Shown: positions 13,074 to 27,348, numbered from the stretch's first letter. The stretch is DNA of 64,000 nucleotides from Numida meleagris (GCF_002078875.1 NC_034424.1:2556092-2620091); one strand, 5' to 3'. The notes: a model not told the origin generated them from the letters alone. A program made the numbers and translations.

Positions 13074-16000
13074 TTTGTCCCAGTCCCACTCTTTGTTTTG
13101 AAAGAAGAGAACTAGTCATAACGTGAGCATGTACATTCACTATGACAGTCAGCGATGCCAACTTTAACAGATGACACTTGAAATAAAACATTAAAGGTTA
13201 TAAGAGCATCTCAAAAGGATGAAAACTGCCTCTTTGTATTGAGACATCTGTATGTGTACCATGAAAAAAAAGTGAAACAGCAACAAGTCAGTCCTTCTTT
13301 CAGACTATGTTTCACACTGTAACACCAGTTGAATTTACAGATAGGAAGCCCAGTTTACCAAAGGTCTTAAGTGAAACTTATCACAAGCATTTAGAGTTTA
13401 CTGAACAATACAACAATATTGTAAGTCAGATGAATAAAAAAGCTCATTGGTTTTCATTCCCAGTTGGGACAAATATTCAAAGCTTAGACCAACAGATGCT
13501 CAAACAGTAGAACCAAACAAGCAAAATTCAAAAGAGAGGATGATAAAACTGATCAGAGGAAAAAAGATGTAGATCAGCTGAAGCAGACATCAATAAAGAG
13601 AAATCCTATATTTGCACTGGCTGACAGCCTTAGAAGATGCCCAGTAAATATTTGAGGTTCTTTCTACTTTCCAGTAACATCCTTCTTAAGTTTGAAGCTT
13701 TAAGGTTTGAACATGAATGTATTTGGGAAATAGAAACAGGAATGCAAATACAGAAAACTTAGTTCACACCCATTCTTACAATAGCACTCACTGATTAAGA
13801 GAGACAAAAATAACTCAGTAATCCTGATCTTGTAAGACTTCAGTCTGGTATACAGTGATGCTGAGCTCCTACTTTTAGGTTTAAATTGCTACAGCTTTAT
13901 ATCTGTTTTATACCTCCATGAATTTCTGTGGCAGAAGACTGCATCTACACTTCTTTTCTACAGTAGTCAGATCTATTTTCTACACATTTTCTGATGATTA
14001 GCAGGCTCCAATCCACTACTGTAAAGCAGAAAGGAAAACAGATAAATCTAATTATCTAAAATCTTAAAACATATGCTTACTGGATAGCATATCTCTAGCA
14101 GTTCACTGGTTGGAGTAGGCTATCTCTACACAATAATTTCCCAACATGGCCACCATGTGGTCTATAAGAAGTACTCTGACTATTGAGAAAGTAGACAGAG
14201 ATTGAAGAAATTTGTTTATATTCAAGGTGAAATTCTAGCCCAAAGCCACAAGCAAAGATTCTGAATACAGTTCAATCATATTTCATCCTTTTAATCTCAA
14301 CATTTTGCAGATACATGAAAGACTTCTTTTTATATCAACTCAAAATAATTCAAGGCCACTCACTCTACGAACAAGAGAATTCCTGGGAGCATTAGCAGGT
14401 TAATAATAAAGCTACTGTATGCTGCTTCCCCATTCAAGATTGGATAAAAATGCATAAAAGTTTCCACCGCAAAGCGTAGCTGAGTTTTTCAAGAACAAAA
14501 AAGAAATCCCATAAAAAAAACCCTCCACTACAACAACACAGGAATCAGTCATCTACTTCTAGATCCTACACACGTCATCTTTTCAGTAATGTTTAGCAGA
14601 GAACAGTGCTTTTCCTGAAGTGTTTTTAGCATGGAAAAGAGCCAGTTTGAATAAGCTTCCATATGTTAAGCTCATCCTTCAACAAAATACAAAGACTCCA
14701 AATGACCTTGTAATTTATGCAGAGAGAAATAAGAAGAGAGAATGAAAATCAAGACAAGGAGGCTCTCTCCTAAAAGATGGGGCTTGTCCAAAGCCTACTT
14801 AATTCAGTGGGAGCCTTTCCATCAATTTCTAGAGGCTTTGGGCCAGATCCCATATGAAAACTCGTATAGTCAGACCAAAATACAGAGACTGCAGGGGAAA
14901 ATAAATACATTAAACCCAACAAAATTACTGCTTAAAAACAAGAAGTATAGCTCCTCCCCAGACACCACTGAAATATCTTGCCCCATTTCCTGCATTAAAA
15001 AAGGCACTCAAATCAAACTTGTTAGCCAAGAAAAAAAAAAATAAAGGAACTATACAATATATTTCTCTAGAAATCCAGGCCAAGGTGAATTACCAGTGCT
15101 CAAGTACCATAGATTCTCTTGAGGAACATATCAACTGTCACCAAAATGCACTGGGTCACAAATCCATCTGCAAATTTCCTACCAGATGCAACCAGTGCAA
15201 TCATTCAAACAAGCAGCATAAGCACTATCCAAATACACACATCCCACAAGCAACGTATGTATGCTATTTCAGCTCCAAATGCCTTTAATACTCTGAGGTT
15301 CTAGTCTTCTTAAAAATGCCTGTACGGACCAATGGAGGGAGACTCAACTTGTTCTGCTCATGGTAATCCTTTCATTAAAGAAATAAAAATATTTAAAACG
15401 TTTAAGCTGGAAAGGAAAGTGAGTTCCTCTTTAGGCAAACTGCACGTATTTGTAAAACTACACAAGCTGTGCATATCAACAGCTATATTTTTAAGTAAGC
15501 CACAGTGAGTCCCTCTGTGGGAGTTGAAGTCAGGTGAACCAAAAACTTGAACTCAGTTCACCTACTTAAATACTCCGGACAGAGCTCTAAGCTTCTAGAT
15601 TTCCAGTACTTGAAGCTATCAGATGTTCAGAAGTTTCAGACAAACCATCTCACCATGACACGCACATCTGGCACGTCACACATCCTGTTTTTGGTCCTGT
15701 GCAGGCATATATGAATTCTCCCAAGTCATCAGTACATACATGAACACGCAGTCCATTCCTTGAAGCTCACAGCTGCCAGCACACAGTTTTACAGAATTTT
15801 TTTTTTTATATACGAAGAGATGAAAGTAAAGATTAGAGTTCTAATTCAGCAAGACTTTAAAACATGTGTCTAGTTTAAGTATGCAAGTAATTCCACTGGA
15901 AGGACAGAAACTGGGAATGTGCAAGAGTGTTTTCCTTAATGACATCCAAAAAGTAGACCAGCTCTGGCTGAACAGTAAACCCAGGAGACTGAGCTGCTTA

Positions 16001-19000
16001 ATAGTATCAGCAGGAAATTTTTATGTCAGATCGTTATGATTTGTACTGTAGTTTGTGTTTTTTGTTGTTGTTGTTTTGTTTTACCTTTTAAACTTTTTGA
16101 TTTACCTTTAATGGTGAGACGCTTTTAAACCAAAAAATGTGAATTCTACCAGGAAGTCAAATATTGCTTGACACAAACATCTGTGCTAAAATGTTTTTTC
16201 AGCATTTGAAAGGTTATCAAGTCTACTTATATTAACTGTAAGTTAAACACATTAGTGGTAGGATATAGCCTCGCATGTAGAAAAGTATACAGGACATTTT
16301 TTGCTGATTATCAGTGTAAAAAACTTCACTGCAGCCAATGAATAGTAACACTGAGTTAACTGATGAGCTACATAAAAACAGAGTCACAAAAACATGTGAT
16401 CTTAATGAAGAAGATTAAGAAGAATACATTTATTCAGTGTATATTGACTTTCTTCCGGAAGGGACCATTTTACTGCTTAGGAGCAGTAGCAATGTCTGGT
16501 ATGAAACAAGAATCTCAAAGACGACTGGGCAGACAATCTCCATTAATATACTAGTACAAACAGAAGTAGCTTGTGTTACAATTGTTTTTAGTAATAGTAC
16601 AGTATTATTGATTATTTGATTGGCTCTAAAAAGAACCATGCTAAGAATTTTGCCTTTGACCTTAAGTCAGCTAAAGCATGCTGTGCTTTCTGCAGTTCCA
16701 CAGGCAAGGTGAAAGTCAACAGCAGTAAACTACACCACCAGGTCTGGGATTTAACTACATTAAAGTCGAGACATCATGGAATCCAGTTGGAGCCATGCCA
16801 GACCCTCTGCTCCATCACTCGGCCTCTAATCAGAACCAGTCGAGGAGAATCTGACTGCAAAGCTCTGACTCAAACCCTTGGCATGCACAGAGTAAATAGA
16901 AAGTAGAGAATTACTAATTTAAAGAACACCTCTTCGACAGAGGTGATATCTTTGCAAATACAAGGGGATTTCAGAAGGATATACGTATGTAAATTTCCCC
17001 GTTGCCAAGGAAAGGAGACACGTGCAGTACGGGAAAGCTCCAGGGCTCAACACGCCTATTTCTTTCCCTGTTCCCCTTTGACTCTTTCTTTCTGCTAGTT
17101 GTCTAACTATGTCTGAGGCAATGGTTTGTCCTGGTTTTCCATGCAAGAAGCCAAGCTCAGTTGCAATACATACAAAATACCTGGATACTACAGCAAAGCT
17201 TGCATTCAAGGACTCAAATTCAAAACCAGAAATGAGTATTTGGACATGCATCTTGAGAAAAGACAAAGCTCTCAACTACTGTACATCACAGATGAAGTTT
17301 TCTTTTGATTAAATGCTGTTTTCTCACCAGTCATGTTTACTGCAAGTATGCTCAAAGCTGCTTAGTGAGTGGTCAGGAAATTCTCTGCAGGACTGCTGCA
17401 CCCACAACAATGCATGTTGCTCTCGTATTACTTAAGCTCTACTGAGAGAAAGTGTTCTTCAAAATTGGCTGTTCTTCTGAACTGGCTCTAGGGTGGTAAC
17501 AAAGGAGAGATGCACTCAGAAATAAGAACGGTTTCCTAACATATGTGAAAAAGGAACAACACAGAACTCCTCTGTTCTCTCTACCCCCAGCAGTGACTTC
17601 TGTAGTAAATTAATCACTTTAGAGGAAAGTTGGATCCAAACCAAATTTTGAACTCTCCTCAGCTTTCCCACAACCCTCCCTATTGTTGGAAAAATCACAT
17701 TTCCCCAAACACCTACGTGCTGCTCCATCGTGCACCACAACGGCAGATCTCTGCAGCAGTGTATGTTCTTCCTTAATGACCTGATGTTCCACTCTCCCCT
17801 TGGCAAGCCTTGCTCGGGGCACTCCGCACGCCTGCTTACAGCTGCGTATTTGCAGTGCATCCACCTCCAATTGGCAAATTGATCAGACGGACTTTAAAGA
17901 CACAAAAATGCAAGCACATGCTAATTTGGAATTGCACACGTCCAAACATTTGGGATAGGAAAAAGGGGAAGTTACTTAGCAATCCACAGCCTCCCCAGTA
18001 AGAGTCTGGCCGAAGAATTTTAAGACTTGAGAGGAAAATAAATTCTGATCACCTCACCTAATTACAGGAAACCAAAACCCAAGGATTCAAAAGACGAAAT
18101 GTAGTTTTCAAGATTATTGGAATTAAAACTGAATATTGAGGGCTGACAGTGCTGTGAACGTCTCCAGTGTTTTGGTCACTACAGCGTACTGCTTTCATTC
18201 CAGGTGCCTGACGTGGAAACCCTGAAGCTGTTATGAATTCTGTTGCTATGGCATACATACATACATGTGTATACACACTTATATGCTCTGAAACACTTGC
18301 TTGTCTGGCAGGCTGGAAAATACAGGACAATAGGGGAATCTTTTTGGATGAGTCAATACAGGGGCTACTTAGAACCTTCCAGGGCGGTCTGGGTACTTTT
18401 CTAGCTTTTAATGTCTTTAAATAAGAAGTGCAGGGTTTGATGCGATCTTAATTCTCTTTCCCTTGGCAGCAATCCACCCTTGTGAGGTAAAGACTGTGGC
18501 TTGCAAGAGCAATCAGGGAAGGGTTAGTAAGTTATTCTCAGTAACTCCTGAATCTCCTCCTTTGCTTCCCTCCACCCCTCCCCATCTCTCATCATTTCTT
18601 TCCCCACCGTTCCTCAAAACACAATTTAATTACTTCATCATTGCCAAACAGAACCACAAAATCTCTTTTGATTATTCTTTCACAATAAAAAAAACAAATA
18701 CAAGTACATACACATAATAACCCCTTCAGGTCTGAAGCTTGCAGTGGTTTAAGACATTCTAAGTATAGTAGAGGCTGTGGGTGAAAAACCCATGGATTTT
18801 ATTTTTTTCCCAATCCAGGAAATAAAACTTTCATCAGCCTAAAGCTTCAGTGCTCTATAAAACAAGGGAGTGCCTTTCACCTAAGGTGACCACTTACGCC
18901 TTAGATGGTGCTAATCAGCAGAGGTTCAGAACAACTGGATGGCAGCTGTAAAGATCCACAGCTTTGTTAGCAGGGGAGAATCTGAAGGGCTTTTTGAGCC

Positions 19001-19621
19001 TACTAAACAGAGCTTTGCTAAACAGAGCTTTGCAAGAGGATGCTCATCTGCGACCTGTGACAAGGACACAGACATCCCATCCAGCTGCCTTGAAACACAA
19101 GGCTCTCCCTCTGGCTCAGGGATCGAACAGACGGCTGGAGAAAGCAACATCAGAATAAGGCTGCTGAACCTACTAGAGCTCAATCTGTCAGCACTCCAAG
19201 AGAGTACACATGTGGACACTTGAACTAACAGCATGTATTACTGAGAATCATACTGCATAGGAACACCATCGACGTGGTCAGGCCAGTTGCCTGCTGCATT
19301 ACCTTCAATAGGTTGCTGAAATTTCTTCTCTGTTCTGCCTGTCTAGACTATAAAGACATCATTATTGGTATTCTCATCATGCTAGTCTCCATCCTTAGAA
19401 GTCTTCTGAGAACAGATGGGGTTGATAAGACAGATGGAAGAAAATTACAAAAGCATCAATGATTGGGCTGTTCCTCTTCACTACCTCTTATCAACTTTTA
19501 CTAAGAAAGGAAAGTGCATCCTATTGACTGATGGCTCTGTGCCTAGGGAGGAGTTTCTACAAAACAAAGGAGCCCTAGGCTCCTGATGACCCAGACTCTG
19601 TTAAATGAAATAATGAGGACA
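12806..19621. other. unique AT-rich non-coding DNA
   Basis: No gene is recognised. A is clearly in excess over T, and C over G, on the + strand in most lines. Minor elements are A11 at 15031-15041, T11 at 15797-15807, a short TTG-rich run near 16058-16080, a short CATA run near 18250, a pyrimidine tract at about 18541-18612 (49 of the first 60 bases are C or T) and a 15-bp exact tandem duplication at 19003-19032. Confidence 0.6.
19003..19032 (+). repeat. 15-bp exact tandem duplication
   Basis: The unit CTAAACAGAGCTTTG occurs twice in immediate succession and the next base starts a third copy. It is a typical slippage product. In the + frame 18939-19223 the unit encodes a repeated five-residue block, but that frame is not a recognised gene. 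Confidence 0.85.
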
Positions 19622-19883
19622 GGCTGAGTTTAAGGTGATTATCAATAGAAAAATTAGTCTTTGGCACAAAGACAGTGCTCAGAAAATACATGGTGGTGAA
19701 GCATTGGAACAGGCTGCCCCACCCCACCACAGGGATGTGGTGGAGTCACTGTCCCTGAGGTATTTAGGAGATATGGATGTAGCACTTACGGATGAGGTTT
19801 AGTGGTAGACATGGTAGTGTCAGTGAACATTTAGACCTCAAGATCTTGCAGTTCTTCCTCAATCTAAATGATTCTATGATTTC
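19622..19883 (+). mobile_element. CR1 LINE, 5'-truncated 3' end
   Basis: CR1 is the dominant non-LTR retrotransposon of birds. Diagnostic stretches are CATTGGAACAGGCTGCCC at about 19705, GGTGGAGTCACTGTCCCTGA at about 19739, and the terminal TAAATGATTCTATGATTT at 19865-19882, which is the usual ATTCTATG octamer end. The sense strand is +. The match is clear from about 19690; the left limit is approximate because similarity fades to about 19620. The copy is divergent, with a small insertion of CCAC units after the GCTGCCC motif. Only the end of ORF2 and the short 3' UTR remain, so it cannot be active. Confidence 0.88.
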
Positions 19884-20329
19884 AGCTGTGCTCTCACTTA
19901 AGTTCTGGCAGTTTCTCTGTCTTGCAATGTATGAAACTGACTCTAGAGCATCATATACAACTGATTTCCTTTACTGACCTAAAACAGAGGATAAGTGCAG
20001 ACCTAGAAATACTCTTCTAAAGTAATAAAGGAGATAATGGCCTCATTGCATTAAACTGACTAGCACCAGCCAAGGCCTAACACAACTAGAGACAGAAGCA
20101 GCAAAGAACACTGATACTTGATCCCTCATTTGAGGGACGGAAATAAGCTTCAGTCAACAAGTGGCTTCTGCAGTAGCTTTGGAGCAGGCTGACATTAAAA
20201 GCAAGTCCTAAGTACCACCACTTCCCAGCAGACCTCTCACTTGCAAAGCAATGCAGCTTACTTGCCCATAGCTGGCTAGTACAATCAACAAGTTTCCATT
20301 TCTAGCACTGGCTTGTGAGCAGGCCAAAA
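19884..20329. other. unique non-coding DNA
   Basis: I see nothing recognisable between the CR1 tail and the T-rich block that follows. Confidence 0.6.
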
Positions 20330-20930
20330 TGAAAGCAGGATGTATTCCCCCTGCTGCTGAATGTTTTGTCTGCCTGTTCCTTAACCTTGCTGATGTAAAC
20401 TCAGTACTCCCCCGCCTTCTCCCACCCCCTCCAGTGTTTTATTTCTGTTTCAGCCTAATGGCTAGCTTGGATGCGTGTGTTTGTTTTTACTTTGATTTAT
20501 GGCCAAGCTGTGTCTGAAAATGTAGAGGGGTGATGGAAATGTTTAAAAACATATTAAAAGCTATTAAAACTCATTGCTTTTGCATGTCACATGGGTTGTT
20601 TCCTTTTCTGAAATGAAGCTAGTGTTCTTCAGATACTGTTCTCCTTCCTTCTGTCTCCCTACCTCTTCTTCTACCATGTCTTTAATGTAGGTGGTGTTCT
20701 TTTACGGGATGCTGCTTGAGTTTGCCTAAAATAAAATAAAATCACAAGAAGCCCTAAAGCACTTCAAATTCTTTCCAATTCTTTGTAGAATACATTAGTT
20801 TCCAATATGGGTTTGTATTTGAATATGCTTTAAATACACATGAAGTCTTTTCCTGCCTTGTAGCTTATACCGGATGATAGTGGTTTTGTATTTGGTCACT
20901 GCTGGCATCCTTAGTAAACTTGGAGGCTAA
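20330..20930 (+). other. T-rich block with base bias opposite to its surroundings
   Basis: Within a long region where A exceeds T on the + strand, this ~600-bp block is reversed. Line 20401-20460 has 21 T against 8 A, and line 20461-20520 has 25 T and 16 G against 11 A and 8 C by hand count. It contains AATAAAATAAAAT-like sequence near 20727-20745, but no open frame that I recognise. It could be an old inserted fragment in plus orientation, such as a retrocopied 3' UTR, or simply local variation. Confidence 0.35.
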
Positions 20931-23900
20931 GTGTAGTTACAAAATGGACTTCTGAAGATGAGGACAGTCCTCTTCAGTCTTAAACTCAAAGCATGGGAAC
21001 TGAGTCGCAGGAGCTGCGTCAGACACACAGATTGCACGTCTTTTGGGACAAAACCCAATGTCCCAACTGTGACCACATGCCATTCACAAAAGATAAATGC
21101 GTGCCATTTAAGAAAAGAGCCATCCATTACATGAAGGTTTCTTCCAATTTTGGGTGCAGAGTTTTTCATTTCTTCTCTGTACAGCAAAAGCTAAAAACTC
21201 AAGCCAAACCTGTTGCCACAAGGCGAAGCAATTACAAGAGGCCAGTGACCAGTGGTCCCCTTTTTGCTGACTGTGGCTCTAAACATAGCATCGTTCCTTC
21301 TCATTTCATACACATCAGCTTTGGGGATACAAACTAGTGACAGACTCCAACTGAACTTCTTGCATAAGTAATGATCAGAGGAAGTCTGCTCAGAACAAGT
21401 AACCTCACAGAAATCTAACAAAACAAATTACTGTTAATTATTCCTTTGTAAGAACACTGAAAGCTAGAGAGCTACAGAATACTCCACTGATTTTAATAGC
21501 AGTTTTTGTTTTATATCAGTGTAGGGGAAGACAGACTCAGGTAGAAGGAAATGCTGAATCTAAGGTAGAACATTAGAGCTGCAGTTGTGGCTGAAGTACA
21601 CATATGACAAAGTGCAGCCAAAAAACACTGTTCTTTCCGTACAAAAGACAGTATTGGGTCCGGGACCAGTCCAATGCTGTGATGCGCACTTAAAGCAAGC
21701 AACAAAGACCTCACTACAGTAGCTTTCCCGTTGTAGCATCACATTTATACAAAGCAGAAAACACTCCCAAAATACACACTTCACTGTGTACATAGTGCAG
21801 CCACTGGAGAGAAGATGGAAGAGCAAGCCATTTCAGAGTCATTTGTCATGTAATGCAATGACAGTGCTTAAACATTACAAAGTGAAAGCGCACCAAAAGA
21901 CAATCTCAGACGTGAAAAGGCTCCTAAAGCTAAACAGATCTCGCAAGGACCCCTCTTGTTCATTTTTCATCCTAAATGGAAAACAAACAAAAAAAAAACC
22001 AAAAACCCAACACAATTGGAATAAACCTAGGCTAGTTTCCAAAAAGTGCACTCTGAGTAAATAATTGGCTGTGAACGTATTCAGCGGCTGGGGAAGGACA
22101 GTCATTGCTTCCTTCTTGTTGCATAAAGTACTCAGCAGCATGTGTGAACAGCGTGTATATCTGTACACTGGTGTACACAGCATAGACAGATATCTGCAAC
22201 AAACAGAGATGGTGAATCCTGCAAGAGACTGACTGGTTTCTCAGTCCTGGCTCTCAGTTGATCCTTTACTGGGTGTCACTGTTGGCACTAAATATTGGTT
22301 TGTTCCAAACAAATCAAACAATTGAACTGATTCTGTCCTCCAGGAATCATAGCACAAGAGGTCTGGGTTTGAAAAGATGGCAAAGGAGGAAAAAAGGCAC
22401 CCCCATTTTGCATGGGCATGTTAAATGCCACCTGAGCAAGCGCAGACAGTATTGGGGAAATGCTGGCAGGAGGTTTCTGGAACCAACCCACAAAAGGCTT
22501 TCTAACTGACAGCATCACGTTCAGGGCTATATGCTATCACTACATACATCACTCCCATCCACAGCTCCAAGCTCAAGTATCAAAATACCGGTTTAAGGTA
22601 GATTTGGAGCCAGCTATTCTAAGCACATGAAAAAAAAGAGTTGTAATTTCTATATCCATTAAGTCCAAAAATACTTCACACACTTCCTTAGACTGGTGTA
22701 CTGGGTCTAAACTTCAACTCATCTTGCCTCAAAGGAAGAACAGGGCTTACTTGTCTATAAGAGTAGAGTTGCAGGAGTGGAGAGAAAAGGTGCTACAGAT
22801 AACAAAATAACGCAAGGGAATTATCACTCAGTGATCACACAGGTACAATCAAAAGCAGCACATGAATATGGCCCAGTAATAAATTCCTGGAGCTCAAAAA
22901 AGAGCTACCCTCAAAAAAGGGAAGCAGGAACACCCAAGTACCCTGTGGGGCACTAAGAGTTGTACTCAGCAGTTGGATGTGAAAGTATGAAGTACGTCAT
23001 CACCAGGAGGGCACTTGGTCTCTTCCAGGCCCTGGTAGTGCTGTTTCACCACTTTCTTACAGTATTATTACTGCTCCCATCTGCTTTAAGGATGTGTTGT
23101 TAGTGACAAGCATCTGCTGTCTTTAAAGATCAACATTTTACCAGCACAAGTGCATTGCTTAGTCTGTAGAAGTGCAATGCTCTCCACCTCAGCAAACCCA
23201 CCAAAGCCAAAGGGCCCCTTTCCTAATGCACACAGCCACATACTATGGAACAGAATATAGTACCTAGAGAAGCTCTTGCACAATGCCAGCACTTCCATAT
23301 GAAATTCATGGTTTAAAGCATGGTTGCTGAAACCAACTTGGGAGTGCAAGTTGCAAGACACTTGGAAGAAATGACTCAGTGCAACAACAGCACTATGGAA
23401 CACCAATAACAAGTAAATGGAAAGTAACAGGAAAGCACACTTTGACAACTGTGCCTCTTAGGCCACTACATGATACCGCTTGAACGCAGACCAAGTGCTG
23501 TTCCTCTGTTGTTAGGGTGGTGGCTGCTGAGCAGCTGTAGGTGTTTTTCCACAACAATTTAGAGGAGTAACTAAATTCCTCGGAACAAATTCTTCGCCTA
23601 TTCCACTCCTTTTCACAGAGAAATACAGCACAGATGCACTTCACCGTACCCCATCCCTCCCAAGCCCAGACACGCAAATGCTAAGACTCATGAACTGGAT
23701 CCAAAAGCTGAAACCTTCCCCAGATCCTCACTCTGAAACAATGCATTCTCTAGTAGCCTTGACTGTGCACTAAGGCACTTGTAATTAGTCAGTGTCATTA
23801 CATTTAAAGCTTATCCTTAGGAAGGAAAACTACTAGGCATTAAATGGCTTTTATAATAAAAGACAAAAAATTGTTAAGAATAAAAGTCAAGTATTAAGGA

Positions 23901-26360
23901 AGGAAATAAGCTTACAAGGTACAGCTCCTTAACAGAGGTGGTGAATAACCTTTGGAATACATCAAGCAAAGGATCAGTCTCTCAGTACTCCAGAAGGTGA
24001 GGACCAGGATCTCTCCCTTAATACCTAGAGATCAAGTGCCTCAGGAAGCAGTTTAACAGAAGTTGGTGTTCCATAGAGGAATCACAAAAAAATGTATTGC
24101 TTGCAGTGCAAGAGGTCAGACAGATGGTACAAGAGCACCCTGCAGCTCAAGCTGTGCAAAGTGTTTCTTCTGTCATCTTTTCAAGCTCAAGCATTTGCAA
24201 CTGCAAAGAGAAGCCCTGACAAGAATAACAGTGATCCTGACTTATAGTCATAGCTTTGTTAATTTGAACAAATAGGAATCCGGCCAAACTGTGGAACTAC
24301 TTCTTAATGCTCAGTTGTAATTATGGTTTTCCTGATTTGGTCAATTTTGGAAGGCCAGATTAATCCACCCCCTCAGGCTTTGCTAGCCAATTTATGCTTT
24401 CTTAATCATCACTATATTCTCCGTGGGCAACTCCCAAAGCCACCCAGTTGTCTAACACCCCTTCTCTTGCCAGCCAGGACTTAATGACAGCGTTCTCAAT
24501 AGCAATTCCATTTTAACAGAAATCAGCAATTCCCATATTAGCCTTGCTGACCAGGCTTCCAGCTGTGCAGTTCTGTACACACCGCACAGTTCAGAAGTCC
24601 CTGTCTTTCAGCATTCCCACAGCTGGCAAACATGTTTCCAGAAAAATCAGAGATGGATACTCAGCTTCAAAGCTGAAGAGTGACAATGCATGTCAAATTC
24701 AGTAGTATAGTATATTCAGAGTACATAGTGTTCTTCTCTCTGACATCCTAAAAGCCCATAATGAACACAAAGAACATTTCCTTGAGCTAAATTTAGATGC
24801 TATATAGATAAGGCTGCCTAAAAGTTACTTCAAAACTTAAGATATTTTGAGTTGTTCTGAAAGCAAATGCTAGGGAAATAGATGATGCTAGCTGCAACCC
24901 TCCAAGCTGCAGAGCACTCAGGAACGCAGAGCCCTGGTACACCACATTGCTGATGGACTTTTGCTGTTACTAGTTCCAGAGCCCCACACAAGGTACCTAA
25001 ACCCAGGATGAATGCATCGTATTTCTGTAATCATCTGCACATGGCCTGCAAGATCTGTTCAGACACAAAGGACCAGCTGGCCCCACACCTCGTAGCTTTG
25101 TTATGCCAGGATTTGTCAGTGTTAACAGGCAGCCAAAAGGCAGAACTTATATAAGCCAAATTATCACCACGTTCAATCTGCCTCAGAACAATATCTTTTG
25201 AATCCTGCACAGCCAAACTGTCCTAGGTGCATTTTTAGATCACTTTTTTCTTCTTTTTGTCCCATGTCACTGAGCCCATAGAAAAGATGTTGCCTCTTCA
25301 TTCACTCAAAGGGGGCAATGAGATGTGCTTTCTCTTTCCAAAACCACAACCTCTCCACCTTAGAATAGCATTATCTACACTTGTGCTGTACCTGCTTTTC
25401 AAGTGAACAGAATACCAGCTTTCTGCTTACAGTCAAGGGATACCCACAATGACCTAAACATCTATTGCAAACTGAAGCACAGCTGCAGACATCAAGCTTG
25501 CTTGAAATGCATAAGCTCAGATTCTTGCAATCATAGCTGCATAAGATGACAGCAGTTAGTGTGCTCTTGTGTGTAAGATTATAGCTTAATCCTGTCAAAA
25601 CCCAACTGATTCCAGAACACTAAACTATATACTTCTACATTAGACCATGCTGTAAACATACCTTTCATTACTGATAAATGCAAAGACCTCATTTGGCTCA
25701 TTAGAAGAAAAAGGAAGTGCTTTAGGCCTAGAGTATGGGAGAAATGACCATGGAGGTAACAATACCATAGAAGTTCTTATTTGAAGAACAAATATGTCTA
25801 GAATCTATCAAAAACTTTGCCCAAATGTTTCAAGTATGGGTGACTGCAGTTCTCATCAATCTCATTAGCAGCAGAACTAGCGCCAATCTTTGGCAGAGAT
25901 ACCAGTCCACTTTCTGAGCAAAAATCTTTAGGCAAGATGGAAACAGCAACAGTTGTCTCCTATTAGGAAAAAAAAGCATTTAGCCATCTGTGGACCTAAG
26001 GTAGATTTGAAAGCTTCCCCTGTTCAGAAGCAGCAGCTGTATGAGAAGTTAAATCACCGAGGCAAAGACAAGATCCAGTTCTCATCTGAAGTTCGAAATG
26101 TTTTGTAGCTCCTATGGAACCTGCTGTCTTAATACTGCTCAGAAAGACTGTCTCTAAGCAACAGATCAGATTCAGCCACAGTTAAATTCAAATGTGACAT
26201 TCTGCATCCAGTTCACAACAGGATGCCTGCCTTGATAACTGAGTAACCCAAACTTGCTCCTACAGAGCAAGCAGGCAGACTCAAGCAACATGGACATGGT
26301 CTGAGACAGAGTTAAGAGTGTCAAGTACATCACATTCCCCAGAAAAACTAAGAGGGATTT

Positions 26361-26392
26361 AAGGACTTCTGATGAATTCAAGGACTTCTGAT
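26361..26392 (+). repeat. short direct repeat (13 bp, 19-bp period)
   Basis: AAGGACTTCTGAT occurs at 26361-26373 and again at 26380-26392, with six bases between. It is a minor local duplication with no further significance visible. Confidence 0.8.
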
Positions 26393-27348
26393 TGATACAC
26401 AGATTTGTAAGAAGAGAGCAGGGCTGAAGAACGGTTCCGTATATGGGAAACAATTGTAATGCAGATCATTATTCCACCGTCCTCCCCCCCCAAAAAAAGA
26501 GAGGAAGACTAGATACACAGCAAGGATTTTGGCAGAGTGTTTTTGTGACAATGCAGTCATTTATCTCTATTCTCCTACTGCAGCTCCAGGAGAAGCAACA
26601 ATCACTGAGATTTATAAGAGGTAATAAATATGGCTACTGCCGTTACACGCCTAAAGCTGACTACACCATACACTAAGGACTGAGGTTTCTCAAAGCAGGC
26701 TTAGAGAACTGTTCAGAAAAAGGCCCTAATACACAACAGTTCAGCCACACCTGAAACTTGCCTATAGAAGCCTTCGACCTCGTGAGGCTACCAATCGTTT
26801 TGTTTCAATGCTTTTTGGAAAGGCATTCCATCACTTTTAGCTTTCCTCCTTGGGTAACAGCCAAGGTTTCGAGGACAATATTGATGAAACAGTAGCTCGA
26901 GTGAAAACAAATTGGAAGTGAACAAAGACACCCTCACATACTCCCTGTCCCACTGGAGCCAAGGTTTCTTGTTTCCTTAGTGACTTTCAACTTCTGAAGC
27001 TTCCACTTTATTAACAAGAACAACATTTCTTTCAACGGTACCCAACTTCTCCTGCCAGCTTTGGCACGTCAGCTCATCCAAGCCCAAAGCTCCTGCTCAC
27101 CAAGCTGTGCCTTGCAGCTTGCCTACAGAGCAGTTAACCTCCAACCTGCAATTACTTGAATCAACCCAGCTTTTGTATTTCTCCAGTTTTAGGACTGTGT
27201 AACTTCCAAGTTCTGCCACCGTTTCAGGATTCCTGCATTTCACATCCAGCTGTACATTGGCCAGTGAAACCTAATCAGCAGAAACAGCCTCTCAATTCCT
27301 AAGAATTAAAATCAGAAGGAACAAAGGTAATTGAGAGTACCACCATAC

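Noticed and set aside
16919..17275. 118-codon minus-strand frame
   Set aside because: The sequence reads as random translation with scattered Cys and Trp, no domain, and no splice-site support at its limits.
18240..18290. CATA-rich short repeat as a possible microsatellite
   Set aside because: Only three or four imperfect units, too short to list as a repeat.
20993..21337. 114-codon plus frame with a CPNC...C pattern resembling a zinc-binding motif
   Set aside because: There is only one CxxC pair plus a stray Cys, no matching second pair or His at normal spacing, and no similarity to a zinc-finger family.
25640..25810. Minus-strand open stretch ending at a GTATGT donor, with readable text NEPNEVFAFISNE
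   Set aside because: The stop-to-stop frame is under 60 codons, no good upstream acceptor defines an exon, and I recognise no protein.
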